From Gemmatimonadales bacterium (GTDB lineage Bacteria > Gemmatimonadota > Gemmatimonadetes > Palauibacterales > Palauibacteraceae), in the NCBI GenBank assembly GCA_009838765.1, contig VXQX01000080.1, positions 1 to 64,000 of the forward strand: a stretch of 64,000 nucleotides of DNA, read 5' to 3'. Positions 33,309 through 40,755 of this stretch are shown one piece after another. The notes under the pieces were generated by a model that was not told the origin of the DNA, did not search any database, and was given only the letters and a program-made list of their open reading frames with translations. The stretch's first letter is position 1, and every line of letters begins with the position of its first letter. The position numbers and the translations under genes are program-made.

Positions 33309-34787
33309 GTGACCGAGCCCGCAACCAGGTCGGCGACCCCGAACTCAGGCGGCGAGCGCGAGGTCCTCGGGCGAGGGATCCGGCTCCGGTCGCTCTTCTC
33401 GCTCGCCTTCGGCACCATCATCGGCGTCGGCTGGATCACGGTCATGGGGGCGTGGCTGAGCGGCGCCGGCGCGATCGGCGCCATCGCCGCATTCGTGCTC
33501 GGCGGCCTCGGCATTCTCGCGATCGGGCTCTGCTACTCGGAGATGGCGGCCGCGTACCCGGTCACCGGCGGCGAGGTCGCGTACGTGTTCGAAGCGTGGG
33601 GGGCGCGCTGGAGTTTCGCCGCCGCGTGGTTCCTCGCCTTCTCCTACATCTTCACGACCTCCTTCGAAGCGATCTCCGTGGAATGGGTCGTGTCCGCGCT
33701 CGTTCCGGGGTTCGGCGGTCCGGTCATCTACACGCTGCTGGGGCAGGAAGTGCGGCTGTGGAGCCTCGCCCTCGGGCTCGCCGTGATGGCCGCGATCACG
33801 CTCATCAACTACCGCGGCGGAAAGACGGCCGCCTGGTTCCAGGACCTGATGACGGCGGGGCTCATCATCCTCACTCTCATCTTCGTCATCGCGGGCATCG
33901 TGGGCGGCAGCGTCGCGAACCTGGAGCCCATGTTCAGCGGGACGACGCCGGGGGCGGCCCTGATCGGCGTCGGCATCGTGCTCGGGACCGCCGCGTTCTG
34001 GTTCGCCGGCTTCGACACGATTCCACAGGCGATGGAGGAGGTGGAGGAGGGTGCGAAGCTGCGGCTCCTGCCGCGCGTCATGGGCGCCTCGATCCTGTTC
34101 GCGCTCGTCTTCTACTGTCTCGTGATTCTGGCCACGGCGATGAGCATGCCCCGCGCGGAACTGCTCGCCTCCGAGCTTCCCGCCGCGGCGGCGATCGAGG
34201 CCGCGCTCGGCTCGCCCTTCCTGGGCCGGATCGTGCTGTTCGCCGGATTCTGCGGACTCATCACGACGTGGAACGCGATCTTCTTCGCCTCCACGCGGAT
34301 CGTGTTCGCCATGGCCCGCGCGCACATGATCCCCCACCGCCTCGCCAAGGTTCATGACCGCTACGGCTCGCCCTCCGCCGCCGTCATCTTCGTGGCCGTC
34401 ATGGGGAGCGTGGGGGCACTGTTCGGGCGCAACGCCATCCTCGTCATCGTCGGAGGCGCCGCGATCTCGGCGATGGTCGTCTTCCTGGTCGTCGTACTCG
34501 GGGTCCTGCGGCTGCGGAAGAGGCGCCCCGACCACCCGCGTCCCTACACCGTGCCGGGCGGCCGGGGCTTCCTGTATCTCAGCGCCGTGGTCGCGCTGGG
34601 GCTGCTCGGCGCTTCGATCTGGGAACCCTTCCACGGGGCGGGCGGCCGGATTCCCGCCGAGTGGATCGTCCTCGTCGTCTGGGCGGCGCTGGGGCTCGTC
34701 TTCTACCGCGCCGCGGCACCCCTCCGCCGCGAGGTGAGCGAAGGGAGACTCCGCTGGCTCATCCTCAGCGACCATGACCCGGAGTAA
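33309..34787 (+). CDS. APC superfamily amino acid / amine permease
   Basis: 492 residues with about twelve membrane helices. It opens with the family-typical G-I-R-L-R-S-L-F-S-L-A-F-G-T-I-I-G-V-G-W, in which G-x-I-x-G-x-G binds the substrate backbone in helix 1. Later E-M-A-A-A-Y-P-V-T-G-G-E-V-A-Y (helix 2-3) and W-F-A-G-F-D-T-I-P-Q-A-M-E-E are typical. It is a secondary transporter for an amino acid or related amine. It starts 4 bp after the BKACE stop, so both are in one operon and the permease probably imports the substrate of the dehydrogenase/BKACE pathway. Confidence 0.88.
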   Translation: MTEPATRSATPNSGGEREVLGRGIRLRSLFSLAFGTIIGVGWITVMGAWLSGAGAIGAIAAFVLGGLGILAIGLCYSEMAAAYPVTGGEVAYVFEAWGARWSFAAAWFLAFSYIFTTSFEAISVEWVVSALVPGFGGPVIYTLLGQEVRLWSLALGLAVMAAITLINYRGGKTAAWFQDLMTAGLIILTLIFVIAGIVGGSVANLEPMFSGTTPGAALIGVGIVLGTAAFWFAGFDTIPQAMEEVEEGAKLRLLPRVMGASILFALVFYCLVILATAMSMPRAELLASELPAAAAIEAALGSPFLGRIVLFAGFCGLITTWNAIFFASTRIVFAMARAHMIPHRLAKVHDRYGSPSAAVIFVAVMGSVGALFGRNAILVIVGGAAISAMVVFLVVVLGVLRLRKRRPDHPRPYTVPGGRGFLYLSAVVALGLLGASIWEPFHGAGGRIPAEWIVLVVWAALGLVFYRAAAPLRREVSEGRLRWLILSDHDPE

Positions 34788-34800
34788 CCACGAAAGGGAG

Positions 34801-36069
34801 CTACACCACGCGCCTCGGGAGCCGCGGGTTCATGGACTGGATGATGCCGAGGAAGCCGCGCTCCGTCCGCTCGGCGACGGTGTGGGGAAGCACGGACGGA
34901 TGGTCGGGGCCAATGAGGGTGGCGACATCGCCGACTTCGACCGTCTTCTCCGGACCGATGTCGAGAATCGTGTGCGCGGAGTTGACGCCTCCGGCGACGG
35001 GGTACAGGCGGCCGTTGATCAGAACCTCGCACGTCCCGTTCGCCTGGGACGGATAGCCGTCGGTGCGGCCGACCGGCAGCAGCGCCACCCAGGTTGCCCG
35101 GTCGGCGGTGAAGGTGTGGCGGAAGCCCGCGCCGTCGCCCGGCTCGAGGCGTTCGACCCGCACCACGCGCGCGTTCATGCGAAACACGGGCCTGAGGTCG
35201 GCCATCTCCCGGGCGCCCTCGCCGCCGGAAAGGTGGTTTCCGAACAGCGCGTTCCCGGGCCGCACCATGTCGTAGTGCGCCTCGGGCAGGTTGAACAGTT
35301 CGAAGGAGGGTGAAGCGTGGAGGGTGCCGAGGGGAAGGTTCTTCCCGCGGGCCCACGCGAGGAGTTCCTCGAAGCGCGCGAGCTGCTCCCGATTGAAGTC
35401 GAGATCGTGAATGAACATGGTGTAGGTGCCGTTCACGTCGACGTATTCGCTCTGCACGAGTTCCTCGATCCACCCGCGCGCGCGGGTGTACGGCATCCCC
35501 TCCCGGTTCATCCCCGTGTCGATGAAGAGCTGGACGGGCACGGGACGGCCGAGTCGCCGGGACACGCTGCGCAGCCGCGCGGGCGCATCCTCCAGCCACA
35601 CGGAGGGGAGCACGTCGTGCCTCGCCAGCTCCTCGATCTCGTCCTCGGATCCCTCGGCCATGACGACGATGGGCTTCGTCACCCCCTCCTCCCGCATGGC
35701 GAGCGCCTCCTCGACGCGCACGGCGGCAATGCCGCCCACCTCGGGCATCGCGGCGAGGAGCGGCCCGACCGCACGGTCGCCCAAGCCGTACGCGTTGTTC
35801 TTCACGACCGCGAGAATGGGGCGGCCGCCCGCCAGCCGCGCGGCCTCGCGGACGTTGTGGGTCCAGGCGGTGCGGTCGAGTTCGATCCACGGGTCGAAGC
35901 GCTCGGGGGTCCAGGTGCGGTCGGCGGTGCCGGCGGCGGACAGCAGGTCGGCACCTGCACTGCGCGTCCTCGCGGCGGTCGCGCAGCCGGAGGTCGCGGC
36001 GAGCCCCAGGGCGGCCCCGGTCAGGTGGAGGAAGCGGCGGCGCGGGAGAGGGGATGACGGGCGATCCAT
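34801..36069 (-). CDS. Exported alanine racemase-like protein with altered catalytic tyrosine
   Basis: 422 residues. The N-terminus is a twin-arginine leader with a lipobox-like end (P-R-R-R-F-L-H-L-T-G … A-T-S-G-C, Cys29). The PLP-barrel domain has the cofactor lysine K90 in A-V-V-K-N-N-A-Y-G-L-G and M-V-R-P-G-N-A-L-F-G near 268-277. The usual C-terminal G-Y-A-D-G motif, which supplies the second catalytic residue (Tyr265 in Bacillus alanine racemase), reads G-R335-T-D-G, and the following C-M-D segment reads N-S-A-H-T. So it keeps the fold and PLP site but may not be an ordinary alanine racemase. Periplasmic racemases usually have broad specificity. It converges with the APC permease. Confidence 0.8.
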   Translation of the reverse strand: MDRPSSPLPRRRFLHLTGAALGLAATSGCATAARTRSAGADLLSAAGTADRTWTPERFDPWIELDRTAWTHNVREAARLAGGRPILAVVKNNAYGLGDRAVGPLLAAMPEVGGIAAVRVEEALAMREEGVTKPIVVMAEGSEDEIEELARHDVLPSVWLEDAPARLRSVSRRLGRPVPVQLFIDTGMNREGMPYTRARGWIEELVQSEYVDVNGTYTMFIHDLDFNREQLARFEELLAWARGKNLPLGTLHASPSFELFNLPEAHYDMVRPGNALFGNHLSGGEGAREMADLRPVFRMNARVVRVERLEPGDGAGFRHTFTADRATWVALLPVGRTDGYPSQANGTCEVLINGRLYPVAGGVNSAHTILDIGPEKTVEVGDVATLIGPDHPSVLPHTVAERTERGFLGIIQSMNPRLPRRVV

Positions 36070-36126
36070 GGGGCCCTCCGGGCTCAGCAGGCGATGCGTC
36101 GAATGGGGCGAATGTACGCTTAACAT

Positions 36127-36183
36127 CCCGTGGGAAAACCCCGCGTCAGCGCCGCTCGAACGCAGCGGGGCTCTTGCCACGGG
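36127..36183 (-). terminator. Nested hairpin downstream of the vapBC pair
   Basis: CCCGTGG (36127-36133) pairs with CCACGGG (36177-36183), enclosing a second stem CCCCGC (36139-36144) with GCGGGG (36165-36170). It lies 4 bp beyond the vapC stop in the transcribed direction. There is no T-tract, so termination is only a possibility. Confidence 0.35.
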
Positions 36184-36186
36184 CTG

Positions 36187-36564
36187 TCAGGCTCGCAGCG
36201 TGGGCACGTCGTAGAGCGGAATGCGCGCATCGCGCGTAACGAGGATGAGCCCTTCAGCACGGGCCTGAGCGATGAGCATTCTGTCGAACGGATCGCGGTG
36301 GTGCGGCGGCAGGGTCGCGGCTCGCTCAGCGTGATCGAATGTCAGCGGCAGGTGTACGAACCGCTTTTCCTCCACCATGGTCGCCAGGTTGTCCGGTGCG
36401 GCGAGGCGACCCTTGGCCTTCTTGATGGCGATCTCCCAACCGGAGACCGCGCTCACGAACACCTCGCTGGCCGGGTCCGCGATCGCCTGCCGTGCCGACT
36501 CGCCGATCTGATGATAGTCGGACACCCACCAGAGAAACGTGTGTGTGTCGAGTAGCAGCCGCAT
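36187..36564 (-). CDS. VapC-type PIN domain toxin
   Basis: 125 residues, beginning M-R-L-L-L-D-T-H-T-F-L-W-W. The acidic PIN active site is complete: D6, E44 in V-S-G-W-E-I-A-I-K, D91 in H-R-D-P-F-D-R-M-L, and D112 in T-R-D. It is a metal-dependent ribonuclease that cuts RNA when released from its antitoxin. It starts 2 bp after the antitoxin stop codon. The D-P-F-D-R-M-L-I-A-Q-A and E-G-L-x-L-V-T-x-D blocks are those of the Phd-associated PIN subgroup. Confidence 0.92.
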   Translation of the reverse strand: MRLLLDTHTFLWWVSDYHQIGESARQAIADPASEVFVSAVSGWEIAIKKAKGRLAAPDNLATMVEEKRFVHLPLTFDHAERAATLPPHHRDPFDRMLIAQARAEGLILVTRDARIPLYDVPTLRA

Positions 36565-36566
36565 CT

Positions 36567-36818
36567 TCAGTCGGCGTCGGGGAAGACTCTGGAGCTTTCG
36601 AACGCCGCAATGATCTCGTCGTCCTCGTCGTCAAAGTCCGGAGCCATCACGATCCGGCCCTCGAGACCGCCCGGCTGTCGAGGCTCAACGGGTTCCTCGT
36701 ACGGCGTCAACCGCACCCACGGTTGTCCCGAGTTGCAGATCACCACCTCTTCCCCCTCGCGGGCCAGCCTGGCCAGACGAGAGAGCTGTGACTTCGCTTC
36801 ATGCATGTTGACCTTCAT
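36567..36818 (-). CDS. Phd/YefM family antitoxin (VapB partner)
   Basis: 83 residues. The DNA-binding N-terminal Phd fold is M-K-V-N-M-H-E-A-K-S-Q-L-S-R-L followed by G-E-E-V-V-I-C-N-S-G-Q-P-W-V-R-L. The acidic C-terminal tail (P-D-F-D-D-E-D-D-E-I-I-A-A-F-E) would wrap and neutralise the PIN toxin encoded 2 bp downstream. GGGAGG lies ahead of the ATG. It should repress its own promoter at 36863-36891. Confidence 0.9.
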   Translation of the reverse strand: MKVNMHEAKSQLSRLARLAREGEEVVICNSGQPWVRLTPYEEPVEPRQPGGLEGRIVMAPDFDDEDDEIIAAFESSRVFPDAD

Positions 36819-36862
36819 GGGACCCGTATCCTCCCGGTGATCGATGCGGTACGACTAAGCTA

Positions 36863-36891
36863 AGTCTAGCTAAGCCACATCGAATCGACAA
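36863..36891 (-). promoter_or_regulatory. vapBC promoter with repeated AGCTAAG sites
   Basis: On the minus strand TTGTCG (-35, 36891-36886) and TAGACT (-10, 36868-36863) with a 17-bp spacer. The heptamer AGCTAAG occurs at 36858-36864 and 36868-36874, one helical turn apart, overlapping the -10 element. This is the expected place for the antitoxin to bind. Confidence 0.55.
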
Positions 36892-36937
36892 CCCGCTGAG
36901 CAGTGCGAATCAACACCCCCGTCGCACTACGGACCGG

Positions 36938-36954
36938 TTGTCAATTATTGCCAA
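36938..36954. promoter_or_regulatory. Operator before parD
   Basis: TTGTCAAT-T-ATTGCCAA is an inverted repeat with one mismatched pair, 20 bp before the parD ATG. Its TTGTCA could also be a -35 element (17 bp before TACGCT at 36961). Self-repression by the ParD antitoxin would fit. Confidence 0.5.
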
Positions 36955-36973
36955 CATTGGTACGCTCAGGAAC

Positions 36974-37213
36974 ATGAACACCATGAACATCTCGCTACCC
37001 GCCCCGATGAAGTCGTTTGTCGACGAGCAGGTCGCCGGGCGTGGTTACGGCAGTTGCAGCGCGTACATCCGTGAACTGATCCGCCGAGACCAGGATCGGC
37101 AGCACCTTCGAGAGCTGCTGCTCGAGGGTGGTGAGTCCGATCCCGTTGTCACCGCCGATACGACGTACTTCGACGCGCTACGCGCCCGGGTTCGCAGACA
37201 CGCGAAGGAGTGA
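36974..37213 (+). CDS. ParD-like ribbon-helix-helix antitoxin
   Basis: 79 residues starting M-N-T-M-N-I-S-L-P-A-P-M-K-S-F-V-D-E-Q-V. The ribbon-helix-helix fold continues with G-Y-G-S-C-S-A-Y-I-R-E-L-I-R-R-D, matching the ParD/CC2985 family. The tail after residue 55 is the toxin-binding part. The AGGA just ahead of the ATG and the family start decide against the longer frame from 36938. It overlaps the toxin gene (TGATG). Confidence 0.88.
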   Translation: MNTMNISLPAPMKSFVDEQVAGRGYGSCSAYIRELIRRDQDRQHLRELLLEGGESDPVVTADTTYFDALRARVRRHAKE

Positions 37214-37530
37214 TGCCGGAATCCGTGGTCCTGAGGTCGGCGGCCCGTCGGGACGTGGATGACGCGATCGCTCACTACCTTGAGGAAGCCGGACCGGAGG
37301 TCGTGCTCGGCTTCATTGACGCGCTCCAGGAGGCCTTCCAGCACATCGCCGACAACCCGCGATCGGGTTCGCCCCGGCACGGTCACGAGGTGAACCTGCC
37401 CGGACTGCGCTCGTGGCCGCTCAGGGGATACCCCCACCTGGTCTTCTACATGACAGGGCACAACCGCATCGACGTCTGGCGCATCCTGCACGGACGACGC
37501 CACATCCCGGAATGGCTACGGGACTCCTGA
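37213..37530 (+). CDS. ParE-like RelE-superfamily toxin
   Basis: 105 residues. The RelE/ParE fold is seen in L-R-S-A-A-R-R-D-V-D-D-A-I-A-H-Y, then A-D-N-P-R-S-G-S-P-R-H, then L-R-S-W-P-L-R-G-Y-P-H-L-V-F-Y and a final I-D-V-W-R-I-L-H-G-R-R-H-I-P. ParE toxins poison DNA gyrase; RelE relatives cleave mRNA on the ribosome, and sequence alone does not separate them with certainty. It is coupled to parD by TGATG. Its 3' end overlaps the predicted start of the symporter gene by 19 bp. Confidence 0.88.
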   Translation: MPESVVLRSAARRDVDDAIAHYLEEAGPEVVLGFIDALQEAFQHIADNPRSGSPRHGHEVNLPGLRSWPLRGYPHLVFYMTGHNRIDVWRILHGRRHIPEWLRDS

Positions 37531-38714
37531 GCAGGGTCCCGACGTATGTGTGGACGATCCTGGCTCTCGCGGCGGGGCTGGCCGTGGGTGGGCTCTTCCC
37601 GGGGCCGCTGGCGCCGGTGGCCGACGCCACGGCGACGCTTATCGCCTGGGTGGTCGCCGTCGTGCCGCTGCTCATTCTGGCGGCCCTCAGTCCGGCGATC
37701 GCCACGCTGGTGCGGCGCGGGCTCGCCGGGCGCTTCGCCGGCGCGGTCGTCCTCTGGTACGTCTTCACGTCGACCGTCGCCGGCCTCATCGCCGTCGTGA
37801 CCTCCGCCACGATCTTCCGCATCCCGCTGGCCACGGGGGACCGGGGCGTGTGGACCGAAGCCGCGGCCATGCTGCGGAGCCTCGGCGAGGGCGGAGCCTC
37901 GTGGCCGCTGCTCGCGATCCTCGCCGGAGTTCTGCTCGGAGCCTTCGGCGCCCGGCACGATCCGACCTACCGCGTGCTCCGGGGAATCGCCGACTCGATC
38001 GAGCGGGCGGGCGGGAAGCTGGCCTACGTCATGCTCCCGCTCATCCTCGCCTTCGGCATCACCCTGGGCGTGCGCTTCGGCGCGAGCCTGGGGCTCTCCC
38101 ACTATCTGACGATGGCCGCCTATACCGGCGGGCTCGTCCTGGTCTGGTGGGCCTTCTACACGTTCGTGCTCGTGCGGCGGGTCGGACGACGGCCCGTGGG
38201 GCCCGTGTTGAGCGAGTACTACGCGCCCACCGCGGTCTTCGCCGCGGGCACGTGTTCGTCGCTGGCGACGCTCCCCGTCAACCTCGCGAACGCGAAGAAG
38301 GTCGGCGTACGCGACGAGGTGGCCGACTTCGTGCTTCCGTTCGGCGCCGTCGCGAACCTGGACGCGAGCGCGCTGGCCTACGTCGCGTACGGACCCTTTG
38401 TCGTGAGCTATGTGTTCGGCCTGGAACTCAGCTGGATGATGATGCTCGCCGCCTGGCCAGCCGTCGTCCTGTTCACGATCGCCGCTCCGGGGCTCCCGGC
38501 CGGGATGGGGACGGCTCTGTGGAGCGCGACGCTGTTCGCGAGCATGCTGGGACTCGAGGATCAGGCGCAGGGCGAGTTCATCGCGGGCTGGATCGCGCTC
38601 TCCGGAGGCATCCCGGACATGCTGCGCACCGCGACGAACACGACCGGAGATGGCTACACCGCGATCATCTTCGACGGCCGCTTCGATGAGTTCTTCGCGA
38701 GGGACCGTGGCTGA
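37512..38714 (+). CDS. Dicarboxylate/amino acid:cation (DAACS, Na+/H+) symporter
   Basis: 400 residues with eight or more hydrophobic segments and two re-entrant loops. Family marks are F-A-A-G-T-C-S-S-L-A-T-L-P-V-N in the first loop, G-A-V-A-N-L-D-A-S-A-L (the conserved N-x-D/N-G-T helix 7 region, changed here), and G-G-I-P-D-M-L-R-T-A-T-N-T-T-G-D in helix 8, where the Asp and Asn bind substrate and sodium. It imports a C4-dicarboxylate, glutamate or a similar acid. The 19-bp overlap with parE suggests that the toxin-antitoxin module was placed directly in front of it. Confidence 0.83.
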   Translation: MATGLLSRVPTYVWTILALAAGLAVGGLFPGPLAPVADATATLIAWVVAVVPLLILAALSPAIATLVRRGLAGRFAGAVVLWYVFTSTVAGLIAVVTSATIFRIPLATGDRGVWTEAAAMLRSLGEGGASWPLLAILAGVLLGAFGARHDPTYRVLRGIADSIERAGGKLAYVMLPLILAFGITLGVRFGASLGLSHYLTMAAYTGGLVLVWWAFYTFVLVRRVGRRPVGPVLSEYYAPTAVFAAGTCSSLATLPVNLANAKKVGVRDEVADFVLPFGAVANLDASALAYVAYGPFVVSYVFGLELSWMMMLAAWPAVVLFTIAAPGLPAGMGTALWSATLFASMLGLEDQAQGEFIAGWIALSGGIPDMLRTATNTTGDGYTAIIFDGRFDEFFARDRG

Positions 38715-38752
38715 CGGGGCCGTGGGAGACGGGACGGGCGGCGGGCGAGACC

Positions 38753-39730
38753 GTGGCTGAAGCAGGCCTGGACCTGTCGCCGGGCGCGCGACGGCTCGTG
38801 CATGTGAACGGACGCGTCCAGCCGGGTGAAGTCGTCGTGATCGTGACCAATCCGACGATGGGGCGGTACGCGGAGGCCGTCGCCGCAGCCGCCCGCGAGG
38901 CCGGAGCCGCCGTAACCGTCTGCATCATCCCGATGCGGGACCAGGACGGTCAGGAGCCGCCCACGCCCGTCGCGCGCGGCATGGCGGAGGCCGCCGTGAT
39001 CTTCACTCCCGTACGCGTCTCGATCACCCACACGCGGGCAATGCGGGCCGCCCTCGAAGCGGGAGCCCGTGTCTGCATGATGACGGCGTACACCGACGCG
39101 ATCATGACCAGCCCCGCGCTGCTCGAGACCGACTTCGAGGCGCAGGCAGATGTCTGCCGCCGTCTCGGCGCAGCGTTCACGGAGGGCGAGTCGGTACGGC
39201 TCACTTCACCCCGCGGAACGGATCTCCGCTTCGGGATCGAGGGTCGCGTCGCCAACGTGCTCACGAACATCCCGGGACCCGGAGAACTCGCTCCCGTCCC
39301 GGACATCGAGGTCAACGTCGTGCCGGTGACAGGTTCGGCCGCGGGCACGCTCATCTTCGACGCCTCGGTCCCCTACCTCGGTATCGGCATCCTGGAGGAG
39401 CCCATCGTCTGCTCCGTGCGCGACGGCGCCATCGTCGAGATGACCGGCGGGGCGCAGGCCGACTTCCTGCGCGAACACCTGGAGTCCTTCGCGGACCCGC
39501 GCTGCTTCAACGTCGCGGAACTGGGCGTCGGCCTGAACCCCAATGCCCGCCTCACCGGAGAGATGCTCGAAGACGAGGGCGTCATGGGTACGATCCACAT
39601 CGGCATCGGTACGAGCCACACGCTCGGAGGCGAGATCGTGGCGCCGACGCACTACGACCTCCTCATGTGGGAGCCGACCATCGAGGTTGACGGCCGGGTC
39701 GTCCAGCGAGACAAGGAGATTGTGGCATGA
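38753..39730 (+). CDS. NicX / M29-aminopeptidase-like metalloenzyme, first paralogue
   Basis: 325 residues from a GTG. The fold is that of M29 aminopeptidases and of 2,5-dihydroxypyridine dioxygenase NicX. Shared blocks are V-H-V-N-G-R-V-Q-P-G-E-V-V-V-I-V-T-N near the start, N-V-A-E-L-G-V-G-L-N-P near 245-255, L-E-D-E-G-V-M-G-T-I-H-I-G-I-G near 268-282 and T-H-Y-D-L-L-M-W near 298. The last two give H-x-x-x-G and H-x-D, matching the 2-His-1-Asp iron site of NicX. Length (about 320) is nearer NicX than the 400-residue peptidases. A ring-cleaving oxygenase or an aminopeptidase are both possible. Confidence 0.75.
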   Translation: MAEAGLDLSPGARRLVHVNGRVQPGEVVVIVTNPTMGRYAEAVAAAAREAGAAVTVCIIPMRDQDGQEPPTPVARGMAEAAVIFTPVRVSITHTRAMRAALEAGARVCMMTAYTDAIMTSPALLETDFEAQADVCRRLGAAFTEGESVRLTSPRGTDLRFGIEGRVANVLTNIPGPGELAPVPDIEVNVVPVTGSAAGTLIFDASVPYLGIGILEEPIVCSVRDGAIVEMTGGAQADFLREHLESFADPRCFNVAELGVGLNPNARLTGEMLEDEGVMGTIHIGIGTSHTLGGEIVAPTHYDLLMWEPTIEVDGRVVQRDKEIVA

Positions 39731-39760
39731 AGCAGGCAGCGGCATGACACGGGAACCAGC

Positions 39761-40723
39761 ATGAGAAAAGGTGCGGAGATCCTCGTGCGGACGTGCGCCG
39801 GCGTCCAGGAGGCCGAGGACGTCGTCATCGTCACGAATCCCGAACGGATGACGATCGCCCGGGCCGTCGCCGACGCCGCGCTTGAGACCGGAGCTGTCGC
39901 AAGCATCGTGATCCCACCCGAGCGGTCGATCGACAACGAAGAGCCGGGACCCGCGGTGGCTGCGGCGCTCTCGGCCGCCGACGCCGCCTTCCTGCCCGTG
40001 ACCCTGGCGCTGGCCCACACCCGCGCGGTGCGCGAGGCCATAGGCGCCGGAGCCCGAGTGCTCTCCATGACCGCGTTCACCGAGCGGATGATGCGCGAGG
40101 GCGGGCTGTTCACGGACTTCCGGGCGCGCAAACCGCTGTGCGACGCCATCGCGGCGAAGCTCACCGCGGGCGAGCACCTGCGGGTGACGAATCCCGCCGG
40201 CACCGATCTCACCATGAGCCTCGCGGGCGTGACCGGGAACAGCCACGCCTGCCTGCTGGACAGCCCCGGCTTCTCCGCCGTCCCCAATATCGAAGCCAAC
40301 TGCGCCCCCGCGCAGGGCACCGCCGAAGGCGTGTTCGTCTGCGACGGGAGCATCCCCTACTACGGCGTGGGCCCGATCCGCGACCCCGTGACCTTCCGCA
40401 TCTCGAAGGGCTTCGTCACCGATATCGAGGGCGGCGACCAAGCCGAATTCCTCGCGGATCTACTCGCCCGACAGGACGACCGCTGGGTCTACAACCTGGC
40501 CCAGTTCGCGTTCGGCCTGAACCCGGCCTGCACCGAATTCACCGGCGAGATGCTCAACGACGAGGGCGTGAACGGCACCGTCCACATCGGCATCGGCACC
40601 TCCGCCAACCTCGGCGGCACCGTCTCCGCCAAGACCCACTTCGACGCTGTTTGCCGGTCTCCGACGGTCTCAATGGATGAGGAAGCCGTGCTCCGCGACG
40701 GCCGGATTCTCGTCGCCCCGTGA
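39761..40723 (+). CDS. NicX / M29-aminopeptidase-like metalloenzyme, second paralogue
   Basis: 320 residues, a diverged tandem paralogue of the preceding gene, 30 bp downstream. It keeps V-V-I-V-T-N-P-E-R-M, the G-S-I-P-Y-Y-G-V-G segment, F-A-F-G-L-N-P-A-C, M-L-N-D-E-G-V-N-G-T-V-H-I-G-I-G and T-H-F-D-A-V-C. Metal ligands (His in V-H-I-G-I-G, His and Asp in T-H-F-D) are retained. Two such adjacent genes suggest either a heteromeric enzyme or two steps on related substrates. The stop overlaps a GTG in frame with the next gene. Confidence 0.75.
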   Translation: MRKGAEILVRTCAGVQEAEDVVIVTNPERMTIARAVADAALETGAVASIVIPPERSIDNEEPGPAVAAALSAADAAFLPVTLALAHTRAVREAIGAGARVLSMTAFTERMMREGGLFTDFRARKPLCDAIAAKLTAGEHLRVTNPAGTDLTMSLAGVTGNSHACLLDSPGFSAVPNIEANCAPAQGTAEGVFVCDGSIPYYGVGPIRDPVTFRISKGFVTDIEGGDQAEFLADLLARQDDRWVYNLAQFAFGLNPACTEFTGEMLNDEGVNGTVHIGIGTSANLGGTVSAKTHFDAVCRSPTVSMDEEAVLRDGRILVAP

Positions 40724-40755
40724 ATGGACGCGGACGGGAGTCGACCGAGCGGGAG

